A stretch of DNA of 64,000 bases from positions 152,501-216,500 of the forward strand of contig NW_026732700.1 of assembly GCF_028476545.1 (NCBI RefSeq). The letters are read 5' to 3'. The stretch's first letter is position 1. Every line of letters starts with the position of its first letter. The notes below the pieces were generated by a model. That model was not told the origin of the DNA and ran no database searches. It saw only the letters and a program-made list of their open reading frames with translations. Positions 1 to 11,140 of the stretch are shown here, piece after piece. The position numbers were made by a program, and so were the translations under genes. The stretch comes from Physella acuta (taxonomy: Eukaryota; Mollusca; Gastropoda; Physidae).

Positions 1-560
1 GTTGGATAAACATGCCTACTAATTGGGTCCACATTGCTATATAGTACTGTAGTATATTATGTATAATGTAAGTTTAACAATTTTTTTGTGACCGAACGAA
101 AGAATATTTTTGAAAACTTTCTTCGGCAATATTGTTTTAAATTATGGCAGGAATCGATTGGTAAATGTTTCAAGTCGCTAAGTGGTCTGGTTGCCGAGAT
201 AAGAGCCAAAAACTGTTTTTTTTTCGAGCTTTTTGGCTTTTCCGTGAAATCCAGGAAGGAATTCCGGAATTTTTTTGGCCCACTATCATCCTCGTAACTT
301 GCTTAACATAATTGCTTTTGGAACTAGTCCTCGATATTGCTTCGTTGAGGAGGAGATACGACTTAAAGCTGCGAACACACATCCATCCATTCATACATCC
401 ATACATTCATACATCCAGAAATGACGGGTTAATAAACGCAATTCTCCAGAATGGAAATTGCGCTAAAACACTACCCACATTAATTAACACCCAAAATTTT
501 ACAACTCTCAACAATTATTGTTAAATCAAAATATTTCTTAGAAGATTTTTTAGCCTTTTT
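1..560. other. No gene recognised; AT-rich spacer
   Basis: Short open frames of 60-80 codons occur on both strands but show no domain, composition or conservation clue. A small run of degenerate CATC/CATTCATA motifs lies near 378-420. Nothing else is supported. Confidence 0.5.
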
Positions 561-1110
561 ACTTTCTCGTATATACGAAGTATAGATAAAGTATTGTAAT
601 CGTGCACAAAAATCACTTGAAATTTTAATAATTTTCACCGTATTACACCTCAGTCCTTCGTCACATCCGAAGTATAGAGGACTTATTTTAATAGGGCAAA
701 AATTATCAATCCAGATTTATCAAAATTGAGAGGTTTTATGCGTAATCCAGTCTGAAAAACTGGGCTTTGCAATTCTGTCCGTATGTCTGTGTGTGTGTCT
801 ATCTGTCTGTCTGTCTGTCTGTCCGTGTGTAAACACGATAACTTGAGTACCGTTACAGCTAGGTTGATGAAATTTCATATTTAAGTATTTTATCAAAATC
901 GTTGATCCGTATCAACTTTTGAGCGATTTCCGATAACCGGAAGTGGTACTTTTTCTACTTTAAATTTGTCAAAAGCCTATAACTTGAGTACTATTTCAGA
1001 TAGATAAATGAAATTTCACACGTAAGTAAAAGATCTAATTCTCTACCTTCTGTTAAATTTTTGAGTAATTTCCATTGACCGGAAGTAGTAATTTACGCTA
1101 CTTCCGATTT
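561..1110 (+). repeat. Dispersed repeat (family A) with an internal duplication
   Basis: It begins with a small palindrome (TCGTATATACGA) and AAGTATAG, then reads GTATTGTAATCGTGCACAAA, a (CTGT)n stretch at about 785-830, and ATAACTTGAGTAC. Two imperfect copies of a block of about 138 bp follow (about 838-975 and 979-1110), each running from ATAACTTGAGTA through GATGAAATTTCA-like and CCGGAAGT motifs. A reverse-oriented relative lies at about 58867-59060 (ACTCAAGTTAT... GCACGATTACAAT). It is therefore a multi-copy element, probably a non-autonomous transposon. Class and exact ends are not determined. Confidence 0.5.
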
Positions 1111-2342
1111 CTCAAAGAACTAATGTAAAATTTTAAAGTACTAATAATATTGCGCACTATTATGCACTTTTTTTATTTGGCGTTCACTTGGTGTGCAATT
1201 CTTTTGTCTACGAGATTTTTGTTCTATTTTTAAACTTTAAGTATTTAAAATGGATTAAAAATCATGTCTATAGCCCGAGTTACCATCCCCTGTTGTTTTA
1301 TATAAGAATATTCGAGAAAGTTTAGGGGAGATCACTCCCGGTTTATTTTCTGTTACTTTTTTCCCGATAAATTTTTTCTTTTTGACTTTTTATCAATGAC
1401 TATTTTTCCTAGCAAAACCAATTTTTTTTTTTTTTTACCTGTAACTTTATTCCGCTCACGGTATAAAGCCAATATAAACCAATAACTCCAGTCGATCTAC
1501 CTACCCTTGATTTCATTCTTTTTTTTTCAACTAGCTATATAAATAGCACAGGAACATACACAATCCAAGTCATCAATGAAATGCTTTTCTTTAAATGAAT
1601 TACTCTACTTCTACACCTCTGTACTTAAATTATAACGCAAGCACTAAAAAAGTCGGGTTTTATTTTCACATTAATTATATCTTCCTTACATAATCAGGGA
1701 AAAAAATAAAAAGGCTATAAAAACGTTAAGAGACGGGTTTGCAGGGAATTAAAAAAAAAACGTAACTCAAAGTGAACATGTGTCACGCCGAAGTAAAAAA
1801 TTGTAGATGTAAAACTTATCATCGCCCGTCGACTGCGTGCCTCGTTTAGACAAAATACTTAAGTACGCTTGGGATAATCATTACCTTGAAATTACCTGCT
1901 AGTTAGCATATATTTGCATATTATCCCGCCCGCACAAAAACGCGGATGAATGAAACTCCTGGGAGCCGGGGCTTTGTAGGTTGACGTCCCCAATGTCAAG
2001 TTGTGTGACGTTGACTTATCTCTACACTGGTGTTTTCATTGGGGGTGTTGGAGGGTGTTCGTCTCTACGTCTACGGCTAATGTTCGTCTGGTTCTGTCTA
2101 AAGTTCGTCTCTTGCTAATTGTATATCTACGGCTGATGTTTGTCGGGCTATTCTTTTTCTTCTTCTTCGTTCTTAAATGTAATGTTGGGCGCGATTTTGT
2201 CCAACACGATTAGGTATAACATGTTAACGTTTCATGCACTGTATGGCATGTCGATTTTTTTACTCCGTTTTTTTAGTCCGCTTTTTTTTTTGCTACTTAG
2301 AACAAGCGGCAAGGCAGCAGTTGTTTGTTTTTAAAGTATTCT
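1111..2342. other. No gene recognised
   Basis: AT-rich sequence with several A or T homopolymer runs (for example near 1420, 1750 and 2150-2300). Two overlapping frames of 64-70 codons at 2001-2334 come from T-rich low-complexity DNA and are not supported as genes. Confidence 0.5.
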
Positions 2343-2430
2343 CTCCTAGACGGGTTGCTGTCCCAAACTAACTATCCGGGATTTTAACTCGGGACTTTTG
2401 GAGTAAGCAATCACACGTTCTTTTGTTGGA
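2343..2430 (-). repeat. tRNA-derived SINE fragment (family 2)
   Basis: It shares CTCCTAGA.GGGTT.CTGTCCC.AACTAAC and a degenerate GGTTCGAACTCGGGACT-type box with the clearer copy at 56645-56765. The box B-like motif is on the minus strand. The copy is short and diverged. Confidence 0.45.
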
Positions 2431-2961
2431 ACATAGCGCCCTGGCGGTTGCTTATGTACATCGTTTTGCTATGCTTGACTTATCTTTTTCGCTTAAATAA
2501 ATTTTACTCTTGGGCTAATGTAGGGTACCATTTCTAAACCTGTTTCCTAATCCTTATCCTTTATCGTTGCTTGGGATACCTTTGAAGTTTCGACTAGTGG
2601 TCACTTAGGGAAACCCACTCAAAACCCTATTGGTCAAGAAATACAACAGAGCATAGTAGGATGGACTGGACACACCATGGTCAATCCAACGACAGGGATC
2701 AAATCAGAACAGCGAGGACACAGTCAGAGACACAAAACCACGACCGGTTAAAAACAAGCACTCAAACTCTGACCAAGGGAATGGTTAAAGGAAGGTATCC
2801 TTTTCCCGAACAACAGACTTACCCTGTGTTTCTCTATGTTCTTACACGTTTTAAAAAAATCAGTCTGTTGCTATTTTGCGATAGAGATGATACTATCCAC
2901 ATATATGTTAACTAATTTTATTTTCATTAAAGTATTATAACTAAATTGAATACATACATTC
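2431..2961. other. No gene recognised
   Basis: An 84-codon frame at 2661-2915 has no recognisable domain. No repeat structure was seen. Confidence 0.45.
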
Positions 2962-2969
2962 ATTTAGGA

Positions 2970-3185
2970 CAGGGGTCTCCAAACTACGGCCCGCGGGCCG
3001 GATGCGGCCCGCGAGTTCATCTCATCCGGCCCTCGGAGATCTTTTAGTCCACGGAAAAAAAATGTTTGTTGTAGGTGGCTGCGGAAAAATGCCACCCCAA
3101 TGAGATGCCTGGAAGAAACTCTGGCCCCCGAACTTATATTTGATAGTTAATGTGGCCCTCGGGCTGAAAAGTTTGGAGACCCCTG
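2970..3185. mobile_element. Non-autonomous hAT-type MITE (family D) with perfect 8-bp TSD
   Basis: The 216-bp element starts CAGGGGTCTCCAAACT and ends AGTTTGGAGACCCCTG, a perfect 16-bp terminal inverted repeat. It is flanked on both sides by the 8-bp duplication ATTTAGGA (2962-2969 and 3186-3193). An 8-bp target duplication with CAG...CTG ends is the signature of hAT elements. Next to the left end is a GC-rich palindromic stretch (GGCCCGCGGGCC) that can fold back. There is no coding capacity, so movement would need a transposase from elsewhere. The perfect ends and duplication suggest a fairly recent insertion. Confidence 0.9.
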
Positions 3186-3193
3186 ATTTAGGA

Positions 3194-4170
3194 GATGATA
3201 AATTAAAATGGAGGTTAGTAAATAAATAGTCAATAAAATAATGTCAGTAATTTTCGAATTAGGAAAGTCGCCATGCTTAAAATAAATGTCCTCTTAATAA
3301 ATACTGAACAATGTTCAATACAGAAACCGTCACCGTGGTTACTTTAGAAATGGTCAATATATAAACAAAACGGTCAACTTTAAAATCTTCAGTAACGTCC
3401 AATAAATAATCGTTAACGAAAATACAAGCAAGAAAATGATAGTCAACAAACGAGTGGTAAACAAAAGAATTATCAACGACATCAACACGGGTAAATCATT
3501 CAGCAACGAATTACCAATCTAAATACAGAGACTGGATTCACAAAATATTCGCCCAATCACCGTCTAGGGCTTTGTGTCCGGCCGCCATAGAAAGAACTAA
3601 TCAAATCATCGGGAACAAAAGCCGGTAGCATCTCATCTCCCTGAAGGAATAGATCTACAGGGATTTGCCGATTTTTATGGCATCTGTCTTGTAGATGAAT
3701 CCACAAACTCACAATGAAGATAAGCTAATCTGTTCCTTATACAATCACGGGTTGTAGATAAGAGGTGCACTAAAATGGTAGTTAGGTATTAGTTTTCTAC
3801 TTTTCAAAATACTGACCGATAATCTACGTAGTAGTATGTAGGGTTCACTAAATATGTAAAAAATAAAAAAATAAAATAAAAGAAGTCTCACGTTTACCGC
3901 TTTTGAACAAAATAGCCCTTTTCATTTCGTTAGAGGGTGGGTTGGGGTGGGGGTGGGGGTGGGGTGCGGTTGTTTAATAAATCTGTAGCGAACAAGCTGA
4001 TACATCCCGTACAGTATGACGTGTTGGATTAACTTACACGTTGTCTGTTTAGCCATTACTGAGTTGAACACAGTGATAATCGCATGCAAGGCTTATTTTG
4101 TTTGTCAGTTTGTGGTCGTATGATAATTTGATGTTAAATGGAGTGTAGTAGGGAGTTTGGGGCTAAAGGG
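3194..4170. other. No gene; contains a G-quadruplex-type tract
   Basis: AT-rich spacer. At about 3935-3967 the plus strand carries runs of three to five G separated by single T, a classic four-stranded G-quadruplex pattern. Nothing else was recognised. Confidence 0.5.
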
Positions 4171-4285
4171 TTAACCACTCATTATCATCAAGTTTAAACA
4201 TTCACTATCATCAATTATAACCAATCATTATCATCAGGTTTAATCCATCATTATCATCAGGTTTAAACGCTCATTAGCACCACAA
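4171..4285. repeat. Short degenerate tandem array (CATTATCATCA units)
   Basis: Four to five imperfect copies of about 28-30 bp built on CATTATCATCAGGTTTAA. Confidence 0.6.
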
Positions 4286-4327
4286 CAACTTGTGTAAGAC
4301 TTGAGTTTTTGTTTTAATCAATTTTCT

Positions 4328-4590
4328 AGGGACCTGTCTGAGTTTGGACCTAAGGTACCCATTTGAGTTGGGACCTTGGGAACCCGTTTAATTTGGAACC
4401 TAAGGTACCCGTTTGAGTTGGGAACTAAGGTACCCGTTTGAGTTGGGACCTTAGGGACCTGTTTAATTTGGGACCTAAGGTACCCGTTTGAGTTGGGACC
4501 TTAGGGACCCCTTCTAAGTTGGGACATTAGGGACCCGTCTAACTTGGGACTATAGGGACCTGTTTAAGTTGGGTCCATAGGGACTTACCT
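4328..4590. repeat. Minisatellite, about 27-bp unit
   Basis: About ten imperfect copies built from GTTTGAGTTGGGACCT and AAGGTACCC or TTAGGGACC. Two alternating unit types (AAGGTACC and TTAGGGACC) can be seen. Confidence 0.75.
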
Positions 4591-5034
4591 GATAGGCCAA
4601 TATTACTCTGATACAATATAGACTAGTATAGATACATTAATTTACTATTTGATACGTTTCAATATCAAAATATACCATTTTATCTCCATTACGTAGGAAT
4701 CGATACCAGTTAACGAATATCAGTATCATTTGATATCTCGATACCACGTCAAACATTTTGAAATAACATGCTAAACTTTTGATTTTATACGATACTGTCA
4801 GAAACTACTCGATACTAAGTCAAACATTTTTAAATAACATGAAATTCAACATGCGATACATTTGATACAATACATACAATTAAAATCTATTCGATACCAT
4901 ACACGGTATTTAATCTTTCGCACCTAAAAACCCTATCACAACGACACTATTCACTCCGCGGCATGAAAAATACCTACAATTAGTGCAGGTTATTTTAGGA
5001 CGGAAGCTTGTTATTTAATTAAAAGGCTGATGAG
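4591..5034. other. No gene; GATAC-rich AT spacer
   Basis: Many scattered GATAC and CGATA motifs (4610-4930) suggest an old decayed simple repeat. No coding signal. Confidence 0.45.
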
Positions 5035-5172
5035 TTTTAAATCTTTATAAATTAGTTTTAACTGTTTGTTGAATCTTTATAAATTACTTTTAAAATGTTT
5101 ATTAAATCTTTACAAATTACTTTTTAAAATTTTATTATATCTTTATTAATTACTTTTTAAAAGTTTATTAAT
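5035..5172. repeat. AT-rich tandem repeat, about 38-40 bp x 3-4
   Basis: Imperfect units containing AATCTTTATAAATTA.TTTTAA and GTTTATT. Confidence 0.6.
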
Positions 5173-5705
5173 GAACCATGTCGTATTAGGGAAAATCTCA
5201 AAAACACCAGAAACTTCTTTACTTTTCAAGTTAAATATATTATTTTATTTTACACATAATGAAAACAGCTAAATATAGATGGTAAAATTCTTTTATTATT
5301 TATACATCACCACGTAGAAATCCAAGTTATTTTTGGAATAAATATTATAAAACCCTCACCCCACACTTACCTACTCCCAGTTTAAATTTTACCAGTTTTG
5401 TGTTTAGTTTAGTTCCGCGTAGTTTATATTACCACTTCTGCTTGATTAAAACTGTAGTTTGCGCTGTGTGAAATACAATACCGTCTAGTTATCCCATATC
5501 ATAGAGTCATAGAGCAATCATATAAATGTCGAATCACTCTATACAGTTGACATTATCGGTTTGGTTTTTTGTTTCAAATTACAAGTTACGTTGATCGTGA
5601 TAATGTCTCTGATTTTACTTTCAGATGCGTTTCTATGTTGAGCAACGCTAAAAAAAACGGAGACAATATAAAACAGTCACCTACATATTTCGGTCAGCTG
5701 TGGCC
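5173..5705. other. No gene recognised
   Basis: A 74-codon frame at 5569-5793 runs into the minisatellite on its right. It has no recognisable domain. Confidence 0.45.
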
Positions 5706-6085
5706 TATTCATGGGGGTGTTATAAGACTGGGGTTTAGAACACCCCTATTGGTCCCCGAGATTAAGGTTAAGAACACCCCAATGGATTCCTGAGAATGGA
5801 GTTGAGAACATCCCTATGGACCCCCAAAGACTTAGGCTGAGAATATCCTGATGGGACCCCGATAATGGGGTTAAGAACACGCCAATGGATCCCATAAACT
5901 TGGGTTTACAAAACCCTATGGAACCACAAGACTGGGGCTAAGACCCCCATGGATCCCCAAGACTGGGGCTAAGAAGACCCCCCCCCCCATAGATCCCAAA
6001 GACTGGTGTTAAGATCCCAAGACTGTGGTTAAGAAGACCCCCATGGGCCTCCAAGACTGGGATTAAGAAGACTCCCAATGGATAT
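5706..6085. repeat. Degenerate minisatellite, about 40-bp unit
   Basis: Eight to nine imperfect copies containing AAGACTGGGGTTAAGAA, CACCCC and ATGGA.CCC. The left copies are more diverged than the right ones (after about 5920). Confidence 0.65.
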
Positions 6086-7582
6086 TGAAAATTTCGCATG
6101 TTGCTGCAGTTCGCTCTTTACCCTTTACATCTACAATTGTAACGTTTAAATCTCAAATAAACAACAGCTTTAAAATCTAAAAATCGTCGTGTAAAAAATA
6201 ACCTTAACCTTCATCTCCCGATGACCAATTCTTAATGATGCAATTTTTACGGTGTCATCTTAATGCTGCCATATTTTTGGTGTCATCTTAATTATGATTC
6301 TTTATCGAGTCATCTTTCTGTGATCACGTTGAAGGTCAGCTATTTATGGCGCTGCCTACACAGTATACGACGTCACGGTGCCGTTTTAACGTTAAATATA
6401 CATCTTAATTAGTTCTAATTAGGCAAATCACTAAACTAGATCCCAACTGTTGTTTGACCGGAAGACGGATCGAGTTGAAAGTAGATTAAGTAGAGTCATT
6501 GACCCCAAACAAACAGAGGAAAGTGGATTAAGAACAACGAACAAACATGGACGCTGCCAGCTTCCCGAGAGGGTTAACGATCGGACTATTAACCCTCTCA
6601 GCGCCCCCCGCTGTTTAAATCTGGCTAACCACGTGACGGCCGTGTACTTTAATGCCACCTGCCGGCAGTAAAAAAAATTACGACTTCCCCCATCCTCACG
6701 CACACCCGCGCAACTTGTTTGTTCTCTGAAGTCGTGTTGATTAAATCTGTATCGGCCGTCATTAGCGGCACTAATTGCATTCCATGCCACGTGTAATGCT
6801 TATTACACTTTTTTTTATTTGACTCGATTTCTAGTTTTGTTGTCGGTATGTCATGTTTAAACGAAATTTCATCCACTTCTACCGAACCGATTTTTTTTCA
6901 AACTTTAGCCCTAGGTTGAGATCCGATGACAATGCAAGTATCACACAAACTTGGACATAAACAAAAAAAAAAACCGCTAACGTGCGCACGTAACTTAGGT
7001 GCGTCTTATAAAGTTACACAATATTTTCCTTATCTTTTAGGACTAACCCTCTTTATACTAACCTTGACGCGACAGTGAGTTAGCTACTAACATTAATTTT
7101 AAAGTAATCTAAACTCAAAACAAACAACCTAATAGAATTAACGACTAATATCAACAAAAGCTGAAATCCATATAAAAAAAACTTTTTAAAATATGTGTCC
7201 TTAAGAAGACAAGCTTGTTACAGTGAGATTTACAGAACTATCTTTTGTTTTATTTACTTATGTAAAGCATACAAGTTTTAGGGACTCGTTTCAGTTTACT
7301 CATGAAAACAATTTTACCCGGGATATTTTTTCTTCTAGGAATGTTCTATGATTTCGCGCTTGTCGTCTGCACTTAACGACGGAATTTTTCGGGTTTTCAC
7401 GTTGAAATAAAAATGTCTTTAGTCAGCAGACAAGAATTGTCAATCCTGTACAAGACAAAACCCACGATTTCCGGTGGACTTTTAAGTCGTTTTTTACTTT
7501 TTTTACCTGTTGTAAGGATTTGGAAAATTTGTCATTTTTTTTTCATGTCGTTTCTTTTTACTTAGAGTTACGTCACGTAGTA
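6086..7582. other. No gene recognised
   Basis: A few GTGTCATCTTAAT units repeat at about 6235-6320. Frames of 73-119 codons on both strands at 6431-6876 overlap one another and show no domain, and I do not call them. The rest is AT-rich. Confidence 0.45.
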
Positions 7583-7590
7583 GATGTACT

Positions 7591-7861
7591 CAGTGGCGTA
7601 GCGAGGTCGGGTGTCACCCGGTGCGGCACTTAATGGTGTCACCCCCCCCCCCCCCCCCAGAGGCGTAGCGACCCTTCCCGGGGACAAACTTTCAAGTTTT
7701 AGATTTGCACACCCCCCCCCCCCCCTCAAACTTTCGATTTGCACCTCCCCCTCAAGTTTTTCTCTATATATTTTGCTATTTTTTGCCTTGGTGTCGTCCC
7801 CCTAAATGGTGTCACCCGGTGCGGTCCGCACCCCCCGCCCCCCCCCCTCGCTACGCCCCTG
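7591..7861 (+). mobile_element. hAT-type MITE (family B) with perfect 8-bp TSD
   Basis: The 271-bp element starts CAGTGGCGTAGCGAGG and ends CCTCGCTACGCCCCTG (inverted repeats differing at one base). It is flanked by the 8-bp duplication GATGTACT (7583-7590 and 7862-7869). It contains two long poly(C) runs, an internal AGAGGCGTAGCGACCC copy of the end, and two GGTGTCACCCGGTGCGG blocks. No protein is encoded. It is the reference copy for several others here (near 14290, 17108, 52096, 57355 and 63793). Confidence 0.9.
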
Positions 7862-7869
7862 GATGTACT

Positions 7870-8168
7870 TATTGTAAGGATTTGGAAAACGTATTATTGT
7901 GTAGAGTTAGGGAGTGCAACTCGCTCGAAAAACAGCTCACGTAGCAGACGTCAATGAAGTCATGAGCGGTGTCACATGATTGAAGACTTACGACAAGAAA
8001 ACGTAACTCTGGCAACTTTTACTTTCAAATTGTTGGTGTTTGTTGGATGTAGTGTCTGTCACGGAAACAGACTCAAGGTCTTATACAGACGTCACCAAGG
8101 TCGTCTGGTGACCTTGTGTTGATGACAGATCTCCCTGTCAGTCTGTTTAACATGGGATCGTGTCAGAG
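7870..8168. other. No gene recognised
   Basis: Unique-looking sequence between the MITE and a tandem array. Confidence 0.4.
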
Positions 8169-8500
8169 TGCAGTATCGAATATATCAAGTATCGGTTCTT
8201 ACGACTGCAGTGGCGTCTTGAATATGACCAGTATCAAATATATCAAGTATCGGTTGTTACGGCTACAATGCAGTGTTCAGTATGACCAGTATCGAATATA
8301 TCAAGTATCGGTTCTTACGGCTACAATGCAGTATTCAGTATGACCAGTATCGAATATATAAAGTATCGGTTCTTACGGCTGCAGTGCAGTATTCAGTATG
8401 ACCAGTACTCGATCAAAAACGTTTTGTTAGAATGCAGTATTGGGTCACTCGAGTATTCGATTATTCCCGTACTTTCGGAGTGCAGTATCGAAGATGTCAA
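8169..8500 (+). repeat. Minisatellite, about 58-60-bp unit
   Basis: About four good copies (8169-8410) then decayed ones. The unit holds CAGTATCGAATATATCAAGT, CGGTTCTTACGGCT and CAGTATTCAGTATGAC. Frames of 75 and 112 codons through it are by-products. Confidence 0.75.
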
Positions 8501-8608
8501 GTATCTGTTCCTACAATGTGTCACATTACAGGATCCAGTATGTACAGTTTTTTTCACCATAAATCTTGACGGTATTTATAAACTAGTATCAAAACACCTC
8601 AAACACCC

Positions 8609-8612
<4 letters not shown>

Positions 8613-8664
<52 letters not shown>

Positions 8665-8830
8665 ACAAATACACATAGATAGCCTACACACATACATACA
8701 CACACTAACATTCACACACAAAACTATACACAAGCTAACACATACACAAACATATATGCCCAAACACACATACATGAACACACAATCAAACAACACTCGC
8801 AACCACGCACACACACATACACACATACCA
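8613..8830. repeat. (CT)n(AC)n microsatellite with a decayed AC tail
   Basis: A pure (TC)n tract, then (AC)n to about 8668, then degenerate ACACA/CATACA sequence to about 8826. It produces a spurious Cys/Val-rich frame on the minus strand. Confidence 0.9.
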
Positions 8831-9477
8831 AACGGTTAAATACGTGTAGAGGTATTGCACATAAAATATTATTCATTTGTTTAAAAAGTAGAAGTTAAAG
8901 TAGAGGAATACATTTTATTCACACCGAGCCTACACCCAAAAGTTTTAGTTTGTCACACCCCGAATCAGCTTGTCTTTTTGCCGTCTAAATAAAGATTGAC
9001 AGTTACCGGCAATTTTGTTTAAATACAACCTCTAACAAAGCCTTACAATGCCCTCTCTCGCACTGTGATCACAGACGGCCTTGACCTCTCCAGTCACGTG
9101 ATTTTCGTGGGCCGACGGGAAGACGGTAGGGGGCGTTAATACATGTGATATTAACGTGACAGATGACGGAACGGTTTGGTTTTACATGTTCAGGGGAGGG
9201 GGGGGGGGGGGGGGGGAGGAGAGAGAGAATCGGTGGAGGGGAAAACATAACTTTTTAACCCCAAGGTTCGAATGTGAAAGACTAACCCTCCTAATTTAGA
9301 TAGATAGCCCAATCACTTTTAAATTAATCGAAACAACGATCACATAAAATGTAAAGAGTTTCACCCTTATGTACAACACTTAAAGGTAAACTTCGTCTGT
9401 TCACACCCATACCTTCGTTGTCAAAACGTCTTGTGCAGTGTTTCACCCTTTGTCAAACCATAAACCCTCAACGGAAA
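8831..9477. other. No gene; contains a long poly(G) run
   Basis: An almost uninterrupted G run lies at about 9194-9218. No coding signal. Confidence 0.5.
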
Positions 9478-9479
9478 CC

Positions 9480-10216
9480 CCTACCCTCTACCATTCTACC
9501 TCATCACAAACTATACTATTCTACCTCAGCACAAAATATACTTTTCTACCTCAGCAAAAACTACTATTCTACCTCAGCAAAAACTATACTATTCTACCTC
9601 AGCAAAAACTATATTTTTCTACCTCTGCAAAAACTACTATTCTACCTCAGCAAAAACTATATTTTTCTACCTCTGCAAAAACTACTATTCTACCTCAGCA
9701 AAAACTATACTATTCTACCTCAGCAAAAACTATATTTTTCTACCTCTGCAAAAACTACTATTCTACCTCAGCAAAAACTATACTATTCTACCTCAGCAAA
9801 AACTATACTATTCTACCTCAGCAAAAACTATACCATTCTACCTCAGCAAAAACTACTATTCTACCTCAGCAAAAACTATACTATTCTACCTCAGCACAAA
9901 ATATACCATTCTACCTCAACACAAACTATACCATTCTACCTCAACACAAACTATACCATTCTACCTCAGCACAAACTATACTTTTCTACCTCAGCACAAA
10001 ATATACCCTTCTACCTCAGCAAAAACTACTATTCTGCCTCAGCATTAACTATACCATATTATTTCAGCACAAACTATACCATTCTATCTCAGAAAAAACT
10101 ATACTATTCTACCTCAGCAAAAACTATACTATTCTACCTCAGCAAAAACTATACTATTCTACCTCAGCAAAAACTATACTGTTCTACCTCAGCAAAAACT
10201 ATACTATTCTACCTCA
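9480..10216 (+). repeat. Minisatellite, 25-bp unit with 23-bp variants
   Basis: About 30 copies of a unit containing ATTCTACCTCAGCAAAAAC with TATACT or TACT linkers. At about 9575-9780 a higher-order triplet of 25+25+23 bp repeats, one member marked by TTTTTCTACCTCTGC. A 25-bp unit shifts frame by one base each copy and has no stop in two plus frames, which explains overlapping open frames of 269 and 271 codons (9418-10227 and 9438-10253). These look like repeat artefacts, not genes. Confidence 0.9.
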
Positions 10217-11100
10217 ACTCTCTTTAAAGTTAACTCTTCTACATTTACTTTAGAGAATGCTAACATAATTAATTTGATTAATTAAAATTGAAAAAAATTT
10301 GAATTAAAATTTTAAAAACTAATTTACGATTTTGCATTAAAAAAAGTTGATTAATTTTTTTTAATTCAAAATAAAATGTATTTTAAAACCGCCAACATTT
10401 AACGAATACAAAACATTAAATCATCAAAGCAAAACATCATCGTAGAGCTAATGTAAACGACAACCTGCTGATCAGATCAATTTTTTTACATTCAAGTACG
10501 CATGTGACTTCAATAGTTAAACAAGATATTTGATACGTAAGGTCTTGGTCCTTCGTCTAACTACAAAGCCCTCCACCCCCACCCTCTAACTGCCCCCCCC
10601 CCCCACCCCCGACACACACACTAGACGATTTATATAATTTGAAGATTATCAAGTATTAATTAATTTTCAGTGCCTCTCCGGATGAAAAAATGCCTGAAAG
10701 AAACCCTGCCCTTCACCCCCTACCCCACCCCGGATAAACTCCAAGCACCGGAAGTATCCTCACAACATCACAACAGTTCCAGCACTCGACAGCATCCTCG
10801 TGAACTCTGTGGCAGTGGAACCGAGAACACGAGAACAAGACACGGCATCGTATACAAGGGAGTGTTCATCAAAAGAGTAAATATGGCAGAAAGTTGTTTG
10901 ATGGTAGCTAACTGTGAGAACTTAGATCCTTGCGGTTTCATATGTAATGTATGGAGCGACACGGTTACCTCCCCCCACCCCACCTCGTTAGACTAATGTG
11001 CAACCAGCTGCGAAACACTTTATTTAATTGATCCAGATCAAAATCACTAGGTGAAAGAAATCGATGGTTTGGAGATCTGTTCGGCGAGTAATTTATTTGA
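10217..11100. other. No gene recognised
   Basis: AT-rich left part, C-rich tract at about 10570-10612, and a 108-codon frame at 10670-10996 with no recognisable domain or clear start context. Confidence 0.45.
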
Positions 11101-11140
11101 TGTCGTGTCGTGTCGTGTCGTGTCGTGTCGTGTCGTGTCG
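11101..11140. repeat. (TGTCG)8 pentamer array
   Basis: Eight perfect TGTCG units that run straight into the 9-bp satellite. The shared TGTC core suggests that one simple repeat seeded the other. Confidence 0.95.

Noticed and set aside
6431-6790. 119-codon minus-strand frame with an overlapping plus frame
   Set aside because: No recognisable domain, and overlapping frames on both strands suggest chance.
9418-10253. Two overlapping frames of about 270 codons
   Set aside because: Products of a 25-bp minisatellite cycling through reading phases. The same peptides appear in both frames.
10670-10996. 108-codon plus-strand frame
   Set aside because: No domain, start context or repeat-independent conservation signal. 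Frames this long occur by chance in 64 kb.
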